Shown piece by piece: positions 1 through 7,135 of a stretch of DNA of 10,286 bases; within the stretch, counting starts at the first letter, position 1; every line of letters begins with the position of its first letter. The position numbers were made by a program, and so were the translations under genes. Source of the DNA: an uncultured Asticcacaulis sp. (lineage in GTDB: Bacteria > Pseudomonadota > Alphaproteobacteria > Caulobacterales > Caulobacteraceae); contig CAMLPZ010000146.1 of assembly GCA_946482045.1 (NCBI GenBank), positions 1 to 10,286 on the forward strand. The letters are read 5' to 3'. Below the pieces are notes generated by a model that worked only from the letters and a program-made list of their open reading frames with translations, did no database searches and was not told where the DNA came from.

Positions 1-584
1 CGCAGGGTCTTGATGTTCAGCGTGGCGCCGATGCCGCCCGAAGCGACGTGGGCCTTGCCGGTCTTGTAGACTTCGAAGCCCGAGACGCTGTCGGCGGCGA
101 TATTCGAAAAGTCGAAATTGCGCGTCCCGCCGCCGGCGAACGCATTGCCGGTGCCGATCAGGTCGATGGAGGCGGTCGGCATGGTGCGGCCGTTGAGCGT
201 CACCAGGTTGAAGCCGGGGCCGAAGCCGCGCACCGTGACCTTTGAGCCTTCGCCGTTGACGCGGTCGATCGAGACGCCGGGAATGCGCTGGACCGACTCG
301 GCCAGGTTGGTGTCCGGATACTTGCCGATGTCTTCGGCCGAGATGGCGTCGACGACGCCGGTGGCGTTCTTCTTGATCGTCATCGCACGCTGAAGCGAAC
401 CGCGCACGCCGGTCACGACGACGACGTCCGATTCCGCCGGCGCGGCGGGGGCAGGGGCAGCGGCGTCCTGCGCCAGGGTTGCGCCGGCCATTGCGGCGAG
501 GGCCAGTGTCGACACGCCGCCGAGAATGGCTTTGCGCAGCGCACGGGTCTGTTTGTTTGATACGTGTGTGGTCACCTTTGTCAT
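1..584 (-). CDS. TonB-dependent receptor, N-terminal part (runs off the window)
   Basis: This is the first 194 codons of an outer-membrane TonB-dependent receptor, which imports bulky substrates such as oligosaccharides using energy from TonB-ExbBD. Residues 1-38 are a Sec signal peptide (basic start, then a Leu/Ala core, cleavage near TLA|QD). A TonB-box-like stretch, SDVVVVTGVRGS, lies at about 52-63. The plug domain follows with GKYPDTNLAESVQRIPGVSI (about 87-106), VTVRGFGPGFNLVTLNGR and SGGIGATLNIKT, a pattern typical of the Xanthomonas/Caulobacter receptor group. The ATG at 584 has AGGA nearby upstream. The 3' end, with the barrel, lies outside the window. Seen: signal peptide and plug motifs. 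Inferred: the ligand is a carbohydrate, because the neighbours are glycan enzymes; the sequence itself does not show the ligand. Confidence 0.95.
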   Translation of the reverse strand, partial: MTKVTTHVSNKQTRALRKAILGGVSTLALAAMAGATLAQDAAAPAPAAPAESDVVVVTGVRGSLQRAMTIKKNATGVVDAISAEDIGKYPDTNLAESVQRIPGVSIDRVNGEGSKVTVRGFGPGFNLVTLNGRTMPTASIDLIGTGNAFAGGGTRNFDFSNIAADSVSGFEVYKTGKAHVASGGIGATLNIKTL

Positions 585-800
585 CCCAATCCTGTTATTG
601 CCAATTATGTCCTGACCGGCCTTTCGGGCTTCGCAGGCTTGCAACCTTTTTCAATGGGCGGTTTTGCGGACCCGCCTGTCGTCCCCATCTCCGTTCGACC
701 CTTTGGGCCTTTTGTAAAATGACGGAGCCGCGGGCTTAGGCGGCCCAATCCAGTTGGGAGACAGCCCTTGCGGAGGAAAATCCGAACCGGCGGCGCGGAA

Positions 801-827
801 AGCCCTTCCCTCGATAAGGGGAGGGCT
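801..827. repeat. GC-rich hairpin, REP-like
   Basis: AGCCCTTCCC and GGGGAGGGCT are near-perfect complements around a short TCGATA-type loop. There is no following T-run in either direction, so an intrinsic terminator is not obvious. It resembles the short CCCTCCCC/GGGGAGGG intergenic palindromes common in alphaproteobacterial genomes, but copy number cannot be judged from one window. Confidence 0.5.
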
Positions 828-873
828 AAGGAAATAAGGCGGGTGCAATGGAATGGATTGTAAAATTTTTACC

Positions 874-890
874 TGTCATACCGGATGACA
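874..890. promoter_or_regulatory. Operator-like palindrome TGTCAT-N5-ATGACA
   Basis: A perfect 6+6 inverted repeat with a 5-base spacer (ACCGG) lies about 290 bases upstream of the receptor start. On the minus strand it sits just upstream of TACAAT (862-857), a good -10 match, although no convincing -35 is visible. Dyads of this size are typical of dimeric regulators. Which regulator binds is unknown. Confidence 0.35.
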
Positions 891-907
891 AGACGGGGCA
901 ATCGCAC

Positions 908-1032
908 ACCTCCTCCCTGTGCGCAGCATGGGGAGGGGTATACCGCAGACAGCTTTTACCCTCCGTCATCTTCGCCTGCGCTCGATGCCACTTTTCCACG
1001 CAAGCGCAGGGAGGAGGTCGTCATCTTGCCTG
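908..1032. repeat. Composite intergenic repeat (inverted and direct arms)
   Basis: ACCTCCTCCCTG (908-919) and its exact complement CAGGGAGGAGGT (1007-1018) form a 12-base inverted repeat 87 bases apart. In addition, CGTCATCTTCGCCTG (964-978) recurs as CGTCATCTTGCCTG (1019-1032). No open frame with coding character spans it, and it ends just before the stop codon of the DoxX-like gene. It is best read as a REP/MITE-like intergenic element. That class is inferred from structure only. Confidence 0.55.
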
Positions 1033-1038
1033 TAAGGA

Positions 1039-1776
1039 TCACGCCTTCTGCGGCGTGGAGTCGTTGCGGATTACCCAGGCGGCGCCGGTGATGGCCAGGG
1101 CCACACACATCATCGTCCACTCCATCTGGCTGGTCGGGGCGGCGATGACGCGCGGCACATGCAGCAGGACGACAAAGGCCGCGCACATGGCGGCTTCCAG
1201 GCCTGCCGCCAGCCGCGCCTGAACGCCCGACACCAGGGCCAGCCCCGCCGCCAGGTGGCCGGCGCCCGTGAGGTAGGCCCAGGCGAGCGGAAAGGGCAGC
1301 CAGCCCGGCACCATCTTGGCCGTCGGGTCGGCATAGACGAAGTGGCTGAGGCCAAACACCACCGCGCACAGCCCGAACACGATCCTTGCGCCCAGCAGCA
1401 CCCGCGCGTCCTGCCTGTGGGCGCCAATCTGCGCCAGGCCTGCGGCCATCAGGCAACCGGTTTCGGCCATCCCAAGCCAGAGATAGAGCTGTGTCGGCTG
1501 CTGGGCTACCAAAGGCCCGTGAAAGACGAAGGCCCAGACGCCGAACAGGACTGCGGCGGACACCGCACCCGCAAAGCTTAGCCGCCTGACGGCCAGCGCT
1601 ATGCCGGTGGCCATGAGCCACAGCGCGCTGATAATCGCCGCATAGGGGATGAGCTTTACCCACTCCGGCGCGGACTGCCATTGCAGGGCGAAATCGCGGA
1701 AGACCAGGCAGACCGTACCCAGTCCGGCTATCCCGGCGGCGAACGGCAGCCGGTTCGCTAAAGACATGTTGTTCAT
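1039..1776 (-). CDS. DoxX-like multi-pass membrane protein
   Basis: This 245-residue, very hydrophobic protein has about seven or eight predicted membrane spans (roughly 8-26, 42-62, 68-88, 97-117, 127-146, 162-183, 190-207, 219-236). The stretch FGLSHFVYADPTAKMVPGWL (about 141-160), followed by PFPLAWAYLTGAGHLAAGLAL, matches the style of DoxX-type inner-membrane proteins, whose biochemical role is mostly undefined. The start at 1776 is preferred because AGGGGAAA lies about 12 bases upstream. An in-frame ATG at 1821 would add 15 charged residues but has no ribosome site. It is divergent from the AraC-type regulator, with about 210 bases between them, so it may be that regulator's target. The product class is fairly secure; the function is not. 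Confidence 0.75.
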   Translation of the reverse strand: MNNMSLANRLPFAAGIAGLGTVCLVFRDFALQWQSAPEWVKLIPYAAIISALWLMATGIALAVRRLSFAGAVSAAVLFGVWAFVFHGPLVAQQPTQLYLWLGMAETGCLMAAGLAQIGAHRQDARVLLGARIVFGLCAVVFGLSHFVYADPTAKMVPGWLPFPLAWAYLTGAGHLAAGLALVSGVQARLAAGLEAAMCAAFVVLLHVPRVIAAPTSQMEWTMMCVALAITGAAWVIRNDSTPQKA

Positions 1777-1986
1777 ATCGCTTTGTTTCCCCTGACCTTT
1801 TTCATCGCTTTTTCGCGCCATTTCCAGCGCATGAAGATGCGTGTCCGGCGGCGAGATAAAGCCTGCCGGACACGCGGGCGCGGCGTGCGCAGGCCCAGCC
1901 TAAACCGCCGGGCGGCCGGGAAATTGTATTTATTTAACCTCGGACCGAAAATAATGCCGTCCGATTCCGGTTGAAAATTTCACACG
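1777..1986. promoter_or_regulatory. Divergent promoter region with an 11-base inverted repeat
   Basis: This shared upstream region of the DoxX-like gene and the AraC-type gene contains a perfect 11-base inverted repeat, GCGTGTCCGGC (1839-1849) and GCCGGACACGC (1865-1875), with a 15-base loop. An AT-rich patch at about 1919-1975 includes AATAAT, a possible plus-strand -10 for the regulator, without a clear -35. The repeat could be an operator or a structured leader of the DoxX-like mRNA. Confidence 0.4.
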
Positions 1987-2844
1987 ATGGCTGACAATAT
2001 AACCATGTCATTCCAGGCCCACACACCGGGATATCCGCTGAACCGCTACGTGCGCTACTTCTACGCCCCGACGGGCAGGTTGCCGTACCGCGAGGATAAG
2101 GTGCTGCCTTCGCCCCAGACCGACCTGAAGATCAATTTCGGCGGCGGGTTCCTGGCGAAACGCCCGGGTGATACCGAGTTCTTCGCCGTCGATCCCAAGG
2201 GCTGGTTCATGGGGATCTGGGACCAGTACCACAGCGTTGTCTGGCCGGACGATCCGGACTTCATCGGGATCAGTTTCTGGCCAGGCGGCGCCCACAGCCT
2301 GTTGGGGATCGACGTCAACGCCGTGCATAACCAGCTCGTCCCCCTCGACGACATCTGGGGCCGGTTTGCCGGCGACCTTCGCGAGCGGCTTTACGAGGCG
2401 GGCGGGGTTCAGGCCCGGTTCGCCCTGCTGGAACGCCTGCTGACGGCGCGCCTGGACCATGCGGCCAAGTTCGAAAAGATCGCCCCGGCGCTGCAATCGC
2501 TGCGGGCCGGCAATGGCCTGAGCGAGCCGGGCATTATCTCTCCTCTGCCAGAATTTACGCCCAAGCATATGATTTCGCTGTTCAACTGCGTCGTCGGCGT
2601 TTCGCCCAAGCGGCTGGCGCGGCTTTATCGCATCCAGGAGGTGATCGACAGGATCGACGGGGTGCGTCCGCTGCGCTTGACGGCGTTTGCCCAGGACTTC
2701 CTGTTTTCGGACCAGGCGCATTTCAACAAGGAATTCAAGTTCTTCACCGGCCACACGCCGGGTGACTACCTGAGCCGGCGCCGGCGCGTGTTCTCGGAAT
2801 CCCCCGAACACGCGGTCCATACCCGGCTGCTGCCGGTCGCGTAG
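1987..2844 (+). CDS. AraC-family transcriptional regulator
   Basis: This is a cytoplasmic 285-residue DNA-binding regulator. The C-terminal part (about 185-265) is an AraC/XylS double helix-turn-helix. It has the family signature GVSPKRLARLYRIQEVID (about 204-221), with the second helix-turn-helix at FAQDFLFSDQAHFNKEFKFF (234-253) followed by TGHTPGDYLSRR. The N-terminal half (about 10-130) resembles the small-molecule-sensing domain found in AraC proteins of this size, including WPGGAHSLLGID (98-109). The ligand is unknown. The start is uncertain between the ATG at 1987 and the ATG at 2005; neither has a strong ribosome site. It is divergent from the DoxX-like gene and convergent with the GH43 gene, so it is a candidate regulator of either neighbour. 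Inferred only. Confidence 0.9.
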   Translation: MADNITMSFQAHTPGYPLNRYVRYFYAPTGRLPYREDKVLPSPQTDLKINFGGGFLAKRPGDTEFFAVDPKGWFMGIWDQYHSVVWPDDPDFIGISFWPGGAHSLLGIDVNAVHNQLVPLDDIWGRFAGDLRERLYEAGGVQARFALLERLLTARLDHAAKFEKIAPALQSLRAGNGLSEPGIISPLPEFTPKHMISLFNCVVGVSPKRLARLYRIQEVIDRIDGVRPLRLTAFAQDFLFSDQAHFNKEFKFFTGHTPGDYLSRRRRVFSESPEHAVHTRLLPVA

Positions 2845-2895
2845 GGGGAGGGGGAACAGCGGTATTCGCCAAATATCGCGACAAAGCAAAAGCTT

Positions 2896-2933
2896 AGATC
2901 GGAATGGTATTTCCTTCTAAACCCATTCGATCT
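2896..2933. terminator. Hairpin between convergent genes
   Basis: AGATCGGAATGG (2896-2907) pairs with CCATTCGATCT (2923-2933), giving an 11-pair stem with one bulged G and a 15-base AT-rich loop. It lies between the regulator stop (2844) and the GH43 stop (2939). It could serve as a bidirectional terminator, although neither side has a clean T-run. Confidence 0.45.
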
Positions 2934-2938
2934 GGCGC

Positions 2939-4327
2939 TTATCGCTCAAAGCGCCAGTAGTCGAAGTCAAACAGCGATGCGTCGCCGGGACCTTTGAAGA
3001 TCATGTACAGGTCGCGTACCCCGGTTGTCTCCGATACGGTCGCGGTATTTTCCTGCCACTGACCGGCAGGCTGAGAGGGCTTAATCTGCATCGTGCCTAT
3101 CAACGGACCATCAACCTGGTCCAGGCGGAGTTCAAGACTTGAACCCTGGACATGGCCCGCGACGCTGGCGATGAACCTTTTGGGCGGTGTCTTGCCGAAA
3201 TCGACACCAGACACCTTTATATAGTTGCGGTTCAGAGTGCGCGTCACATAGACGCCATTGCGGTCGTTCCGCGCCGTGGTCACGCCGGGCGCCCAATCGT
3301 ACGGACGGTCCCGGTCACGCTTGATCCGTGAGGTCCAGGCAATGGTTTCGGCCTCGACGCGTTTGTACGGGTCCACTGGCTCCAGTTGCCTGACGCCTTT
3401 ATTGTCCCACCAGGGCTGGTTAGGGATGGTGCCGTCGGCATTATATTCGAACCGGGTTACCGTGATGGATCGGCGCTCATGGTGAATGGGCGTCATGGCG
3501 AAGTTCAGCTCATAATTGAAGCCGAAAACGTAAGACCCGCCCTTATAGTCGATGATACCCGGATGGTTGCCGGTGGCCCCCTGGTTCGGGTCCATGATCT
3601 TGCCCTTGTGGACCCAGGGACCGGTTGGTTTGTCACTCATGGCGTAGCCAATGCCTTCGGGACAGCAGGTCGAGGCGTAGGCCATGTAGTAATGCTTGTC
3701 GCGCTTATAGAACCACGGACCTTCCTGATAGTCGCCGGGCTTGGAGTCGACCCGAACGATGGGACCCGAATAGGAGACCATGTCCTTGTTGAGCTTGACG
3801 TACCAGAGGTGCGGATTACCCCAGTAGAGATAGGCCTGGCCGTCATCGTCGATCCATACGGTTGGATCGATGTTGCCTTCGCCGGCCGCGATCAATGGCT
3901 TACCGAGGGCGTCCCTGAAAGGACCCGCCGGGGTGTCGGCGACGGCCACCGCGATGACGTTCTTGGGCGATCCGGCAACGCTGATAGGGGCGTACAGGTA
4001 GAACTTGCCGCCGCGCTCTATGACCTGCGGCGCCCATGCGTCGTTTGTCTGATCCGCCCAGGGAAAGGTCTTCAGCGAGGCCACGACACCCCGGTCGGTC
4101 CAGTTGACCATGTCCGTCGAACTGTAGACATGCCAGTCCAGCATCTTGAAGCCTTCGGCGTCATCCTCATCATGACCGGCGTAAAGATATACGACGCCGT
4201 CGTGCACCAGCGGCGCCGGGTCCGCCGTGAAGTGGGTTTGAATGATCGGATTATCGGCCTGCGCCTGGCCCCCCGCCAGGCAGGCAACCGTGAAAGCACC
4301 GACCCATATTGCGCGTCGAAGTGTCAT
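2939..4327 (-). CDS. Secreted GH43 glycoside hydrolase with C-terminal CBM6-like domain
   Basis: This is a 462-residue exported glycosidase of the five-bladed propeller GH43 family, whose members mainly release arabinose or xylose units. Residues 1-24 form a Sec signal peptide (cleavage near AQA|DN). The three expected acidic catalytic residues are visible: D36 in TADPAP (general base), D154 in GNIDPTVWIDDDG (pKa modulator) and E202 in DYQEGPWFYKR (general acid). NDAWAPQV (95-102) and GNHPGI (253-258) are further family motifs. From about 318 (DPYKRVEAETIAW) to the end (LFDFDYWRFER) the protein looks like a CBM6-type beta-sandwich for binding glycans. It starts 30 bases after the oxidoreductase stop on the same strand, so it is probably the last gene of that operon. 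The exact substrate, arabinan, xylan or another glycan, cannot be read from sequence. Confidence 0.93.
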   Translation of the reverse strand: MTLRRAIWVGAFTVACLAGGQAQADNPIIQTHFTADPAPLVHDGVVYLYAGHDEDDAEGFKMLDWHVYSSTDMVNWTDRGVVASLKTFPWADQTNDAWAPQVIERGGKFYLYAPISVAGSPKNVIAVAVADTPAGPFRDALGKPLIAAGEGNIDPTVWIDDDGQAYLYWGNPHLWYVKLNKDMVSYSGPIVRVDSKPGDYQEGPWFYKRDKHYYMAYASTCCPEGIGYAMSDKPTGPWVHKGKIMDPNQGATGNHPGIIDYKGGSYVFGFNYELNFAMTPIHHERRSITVTRFEYNADGTIPNQPWWDNKGVRQLEPVDPYKRVEAETIAWTSRIKRDRDRPYDWAPGVTTARNDRNGVYVTRTLNRNYIKVSGVDFGKTPPKRFIASVAGHVQGSSLELRLDQVDGPLIGTMQIKPSQPAGQWQENTATVSETTGVRDLYMIFKGPGDASLFDFDYWRFER

Positions 4328-4357
4328 GCAGCCAATCCCCGTGTTGCCGGCCCGGTC

Positions 4358-5752
4358 CTAAAGCTTGTAATACTGGCGCCAGTCCTGCCGCGGCGTATCG
4401 CCATCCAGCATGCGGTCGGCCAGGGCATTGTTCGTTATCCGCCGGCGTTTGCGGTCGAAAACCACACGCGTGTTCAGACGCTGCGCGATCACGCCCAGGG
4501 CCATGGCCTGGCAGAGTGGGCCGGCGACGGAGAAACGCGACCGGCAGACCTCTTCACCCTTGGCCGCCCGGACGAAATTCAGGAAGTGATCGGACGGGCT
4601 TACCGGCACCTCAGGCAGCGCCTTGAGAACGTCGCCGGCGCGCGGCCCGCCGATAATCTCCAGCTCACTGGCGTGCGAACCGCCCTTGAACGTCACGCCG
4701 TCGCCATAGATGACCTTGCCCGGCGCCAGTTTTTTCGTTTCGATCGTGCCCGCGGTCGGGGGAGGGATGTTGGGGTCGACAACCGACGTGCCGAAATTTT
4801 CGGGCAGGGGCGGATAGTTCTGCTGGCCTTCGTACCAGGTCAGTTCGACCGGAGGCTTGCTGCCGCGCGCCGGAAATTTGAAGCGCAAGGTCGAATTCTG
4901 CGGGAACAGGAACGCGCTGTGGCCCTGGGTGAAGACCGGCTCCACTTCGTCCGGCAGGCCCAGTTCAAGGAATTCATGCGCGGTGTCGAAGATGTGCGCG
5001 CCCCAGTCGCCCAGGGCCCCATTGCCGAAATCGTACCACGACCGCCATTCACCGATCATGTAGCCGGCGTTGTAAGGGTGCGGTTTGGCGGTGGCGAGCC
5101 AGGCATCGTAATCGAGGTCCGAGGGAACCGGCTGTTCCGGCAGGAAGTCGCTCACGGCCTTGCCATGCCACCGGCGCGGACTGTTCATGAAGGCGGTGAT
5201 TTTCGTGACGTCGCGGATGATCCCGGCCTTTACCCAGGCCTCGAACTGGAAATACCCCTGGCCGGAATGGCCCTGGTTCCCCATCTGGGCCGCCACCTTG
5301 TATTTCTTTTCCGCGTCCATCATGAGCTGGATCTGGCGGAAGCTGTGGCCCATCGGCTTTTCGCAATAGATGTGCTTGCCTGACGCCATGGCCTGCATTG
5401 CGATCGGGAAGTGCGAAAAATCCGGCGTGCTGATGGCGACCGCGTCGAATTGCTTTCCCATCTTGTCGAACATTTCCCGGAAGTCGCGGAATTGCCGCGC
5501 ATTCGGGAACTGGGTCAGGATGGCCTGGGTCGGCGCCGACCCGATATGCGTGTCGCACAGGGCAACCACATTGACCAGGCCGGTGGCATGAAGGCCTTTG
5601 ATGACGTCGACGCCCCGGCCGCCGATGCCGCAGCACGCCAGGTCTATCTTTTCACCCAGCGCCTTGGCCCGCACGAGCGCAGGCATGGCCAGAGCGCCCA
5701 TGGCCGCCAGCGTACCGGCCGTAAACCCCCGCCGATTGATCGAATCCAACAT
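4358..5752 (-). CDS. Tat-exported Gfo/Idh/MocA-family oxidoreductase
   Basis: This 464-residue NAD(P)-dependent sugar oxidoreductase begins with a twin-arginine signal (NRRGFTAGTLA at 6-16, hydrophobic stretch to about 28), implying folded export with bound cofactor, as known for glucose-fructose oxidoreductase. The Rossmann nucleotide site is CCGIGGRGVDV (40-50). The family motif is CEKP (130-133), with K132 the expected catalytic lysine. GALGDWGAHIFDTA (245-258) places H253 at the usual catalytic histidine. The C-terminal sheet domain is full length. The ATG at 5752 has CAGGA about 6-10 bases upstream. It sits between a DUF1080 gene (51 bases) and a GH43 gene (30 bases). In this context a likely role is oxidising a glycoside at C3 to a keto-glycoside for the DUF1080 protein. 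Substrate and carbon position are inferred. Confidence 0.93.
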   Translation of the reverse strand: MLDSINRRGFTAGTLAAMGALAMPALVRAKALGEKIDLACCGIGGRGVDVIKGLHATGLVNVVALCDTHIGSAPTQAILTQFPNARQFRDFREMFDKMGKQFDAVAISTPDFSHFPIAMQAMASGKHIYCEKPMGHSFRQIQLMMDAEKKYKVAAQMGNQGHSGQGYFQFEAWVKAGIIRDVTKITAFMNSPRRWHGKAVSDFLPEQPVPSDLDYDAWLATAKPHPYNAGYMIGEWRSWYDFGNGALGDWGAHIFDTAHEFLELGLPDEVEPVFTQGHSAFLFPQNSTLRFKFPARGSKPPVELTWYEGQQNYPPLPENFGTSVVDPNIPPPTAGTIETKKLAPGKVIYGDGVTFKGGSHASELEIIGGPRAGDVLKALPEVPVSPSDHFLNFVRAAKGEEVCRSRFSVAGPLCQAMALGVIAQRLNTRVVFDRKRRRITNNALADRMLDGDTPRQDWRQYYKL

Positions 5753-5803
5753 CTTAAATCCTGCCTGTAATTGTTTCGTTTGGTAGCGAAAAACGGGTTT
5801 CGA

Positions 5804-6616
5804 TTAATGTGCCGATAGATCCCGGAGCTTTATGTTGCGGAAAGACACTGTATTCCCGTGGTCCTGCAAAAGTATATGGCCGTCGGCCCATTCCCCGAAC
5901 CCTGGGATGGCGTTGAACTTGCTTTGCTTGACGGCGGCGCGATACTCAGCCGATCCGCGTTCATAGGATACCGTGACCTTGCCATTCAGCCAGAACGTAA
6001 CGGCATTGCCTTTTGCCAGGATACGCGCCGTGTTCCATTGCCCCGGCGGATTGACCTGTTTGTCCTTCGCTGCCGGGATAACGTCATAGAATGAGCCGAT
6101 GGTGCGATTGCCGTCCCGGCCCAGGCGTGCGTCCGGGTGCAGCGCGTCGTCCAGCACCTGGAACTCCATTCCGATCCCAGAGCCCACCTTGACCGGCTGA
6201 CCGGTATTCTTGTCGATCGGTGACAGGTTGGACTGGGCGAAGATCTTTATGCCGCTGTTCGCGCCGGGCGTGATACGGAAATCGACCGTCAATTCAAAAT
6301 CCGAATAGCGTTTGCGCGTGATGATGTCGCCACCGCCCTGGGATTCCTCGCCGCCCTTTTCGTGAATGGTCAAGGTGCCGTCGCACGCGGTCCAGCCCGT
6401 GTCCGGAAAGCGGTCGCTGTTCAGGCCGCGCCATTGATCCGTCGTTTTACCGTCCCACAGCAGCACCCAGCCCTGGGCCGCCTCTTCGGAGGTCAGCCTG
6501 TTGGCGCCGTCATCCGCCACCGCCGCGCAGGCCGTTTCGGCCGGAGCGCTGAATGCCGCGCCCGGCGCCAAGCCGAGAAACCCAAAAGCGAGGGGAAGAA
6601 GGATGAACTTTGACAT
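5804..6616 (-). CDS. Secreted DUF1080 / 3-keto-disaccharide hydrolase-family protein
   Basis: This 270-residue exported protein starts at 6616, chosen because GAGGAGA lies 6-7 bases upstream and the protein then begins with a clear signal peptide (residues 1 to about 24). A start at 6679 would bury that signal. The DUF1080 fold, a concanavalin-like jelly roll, fills about 48-268: LWDGKTTDQWRG (53-64), SDFELTVDFRITPGANSGIK (105-124), GMEFQVLDD (149-157), GQWNTARILAKGNAVTFWLN (192-211) and ILLQDHGNTVSFRNIKLRDL (248-267). Members of this Pfam family cleave 3-keto-glycosides. It is the first gene of the probable operon, followed after 51 bases by the oxidoreductase that could make its keto substrate. 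Family assignment is secure; its exact substrate is not. Confidence 0.92.
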   Translation of the reverse strand: MSKFILLPLAFGFLGLAPGAAFSAPAETACAAVADDGANRLTSEEAAQGWVLLWDGKTTDQWRGLNSDRFPDTGWTACDGTLTIHEKGGEESQGGGDIITRKRYSDFELTVDFRITPGANSGIKIFAQSNLSPIDKNTGQPVKVGSGIGMEFQVLDDALHPDARLGRDGNRTIGSFYDVIPAAKDKQVNPPGQWNTARILAKGNAVTFWLNGKVTVSYERGSAEYRAAVKQSKFNAIPGFGEWADGHILLQDHGNTVSFRNIKLRDLSAH

Positions 6617-6649
6617 GGCGGTCTCCTCATCTAAAGCGCGCGACCCCCG

Positions 6650-6678
6650 GTTATAATGCTTCGAAGCAATGCGAAACA
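6650..6678 (-). promoter_or_regulatory. Possible promoter of the DUF1080 operon with a 12-base palindrome
   Basis: Read on the minus strand, TGTTTC (6678-6673) and TATAAC (6655-6650) are 17 bases apart. The -10 is good and the -35 weak. TGCTTCGAAGCA (6657-6668), a perfect 12-base palindrome, fills the spacer. A start near 6643 would leave a leader of roughly 27 bases before the ATG at 6616. Confidence 0.35.
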
Positions 6679-6705
6679 TGGGGGATTCAGCGGCGGCCTG
6701 CTGTC

Positions 6706-6749
6706 TGGACTTACCAGTATTGTTGACGCATCGTCAACTGGCCTTACCA
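6706..6749. promoter_or_regulatory. Two GntR/FadR-type operator-like sites flanking a palindrome
   Basis: TGGACTTACCA (6706-6716) and TGGCCTTACCA (6739-6749) are near-identical and start 33 bases apart, about three helical turns. On the other strand they read TGGTAAGTCCA and TGGTAAGGCCA, very like the TGGTAAGACCA core of PdhR/LldR-type (FadR subfamily) GntR operators. Between them lies a perfect dyad, GTTGACG-CAT-CGTCAAC (6722-6738). The cluster is about 90-130 bases upstream of the DUF1080 start. The regulator itself is not in the window. Confidence 0.5.
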
Positions 6750-6775
6750 AAATCGATGCATTAAGGCGCTACCGC

Positions 6776-7135
6776 TTACTTGGCCGAGAAGGCGTATCCC
6801 GCTTCGATCAGGTCCTTGAACCACGCGCTTTTGATCTGGTCGTCCGATTTGACGACCACGTGATGGTTCCACCGGTTTGTGCTGACCTGCTTCACATATT
6901 GAAAATGCGAATTCTTGAGCTCGCGATCCAGCAGCACGGTGACGAACAAGGTCCCGTCAGCGGTCTTGCCATAGGTCCACATCCAGCAGAATTTCCGTTT
7001 GACGGCGAAGGTTGTCTGCCCTTTCGTTGCCTGTTTGCAGGGGCCCTGTTTTTCGATCAAATGGATGATCCGGTCCGCCAGCGCCTTCGTCTTGGGTTTG
7101 TCGGAAAAATCCCCAGTCATCTTGTTGGCTGTCAT
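6776..7135 (-). CDS. DUF5655-like small cytoplasmic protein
   Basis: This 119-residue soluble protein has no signal peptide or membrane segment. The core FAVKRKFCWMW (43-53), LFVTVLLDREL (63-73) and TNRWNHHVVVKSDDQIKSAW (86-105) match the pattern of DUF5655 proteins, in which an (R/K)RKF...W strand is followed by RW-HH-V. No biochemical role is established for that family that I can state. The ATG at 7135 has AGAGAGACG about 5-13 bases upstream. It is on the same strand as the DUF1080 operon, with about 160 bases and the operator cluster between them, so it is probably transcribed separately. Confidence 0.75.
   Translation of the reverse strand: MTANKMTGDFSDKPKTKALADRIIHLIEKQGPCKQATKGQTTFAVKRKFCWMWTYGKTADGTLFVTVLLDRELKNSHFQYVKQVSTNRWNHHVVVKSDDQIKSAWFKDLIEAGYAFSAK

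Larger units (their letters stand above)
585..1038. other. Intergenic region upstream of the receptor gene
   Basis: This 454-base stretch separates the receptor start from the end of the DoxX-like gene, both on the minus strand. I see no gene with plausible coding character. It contains a GC-rich hairpin (801-827), an operator-like palindrome (874-890) next to a possible minus-strand -10 (TACAAT, 857-862), and a composite inverted/direct repeat (908-1032). The receptor promoter should lie here. A weak TTGCAA-centred dyad at 635-648 is the only other symmetric site noticed. Confidence 0.6.

Noticed and set aside
956..1681. A 241-codon minus-strand frame
   Set aside because: It overlaps the DoxX-like gene on the same strand in another frame, with an Arg/Gly-rich composition typical of an out-of-frame reading.
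2008..2889. A 293-codon minus-strand frame
   Set aside because: It is antisense to the AraC-family gene, which has a clear helix-turn-helix signature.
3386..5383. A 665-codon plus-strand open frame
   Set aside because: It lies antisense to the GH43 and Gfo/Idh/MocA genes, whose catalytic motifs and signal peptides are clear. Its own translation shows no family pattern. It is a shadow of GC-rich coding sequence.
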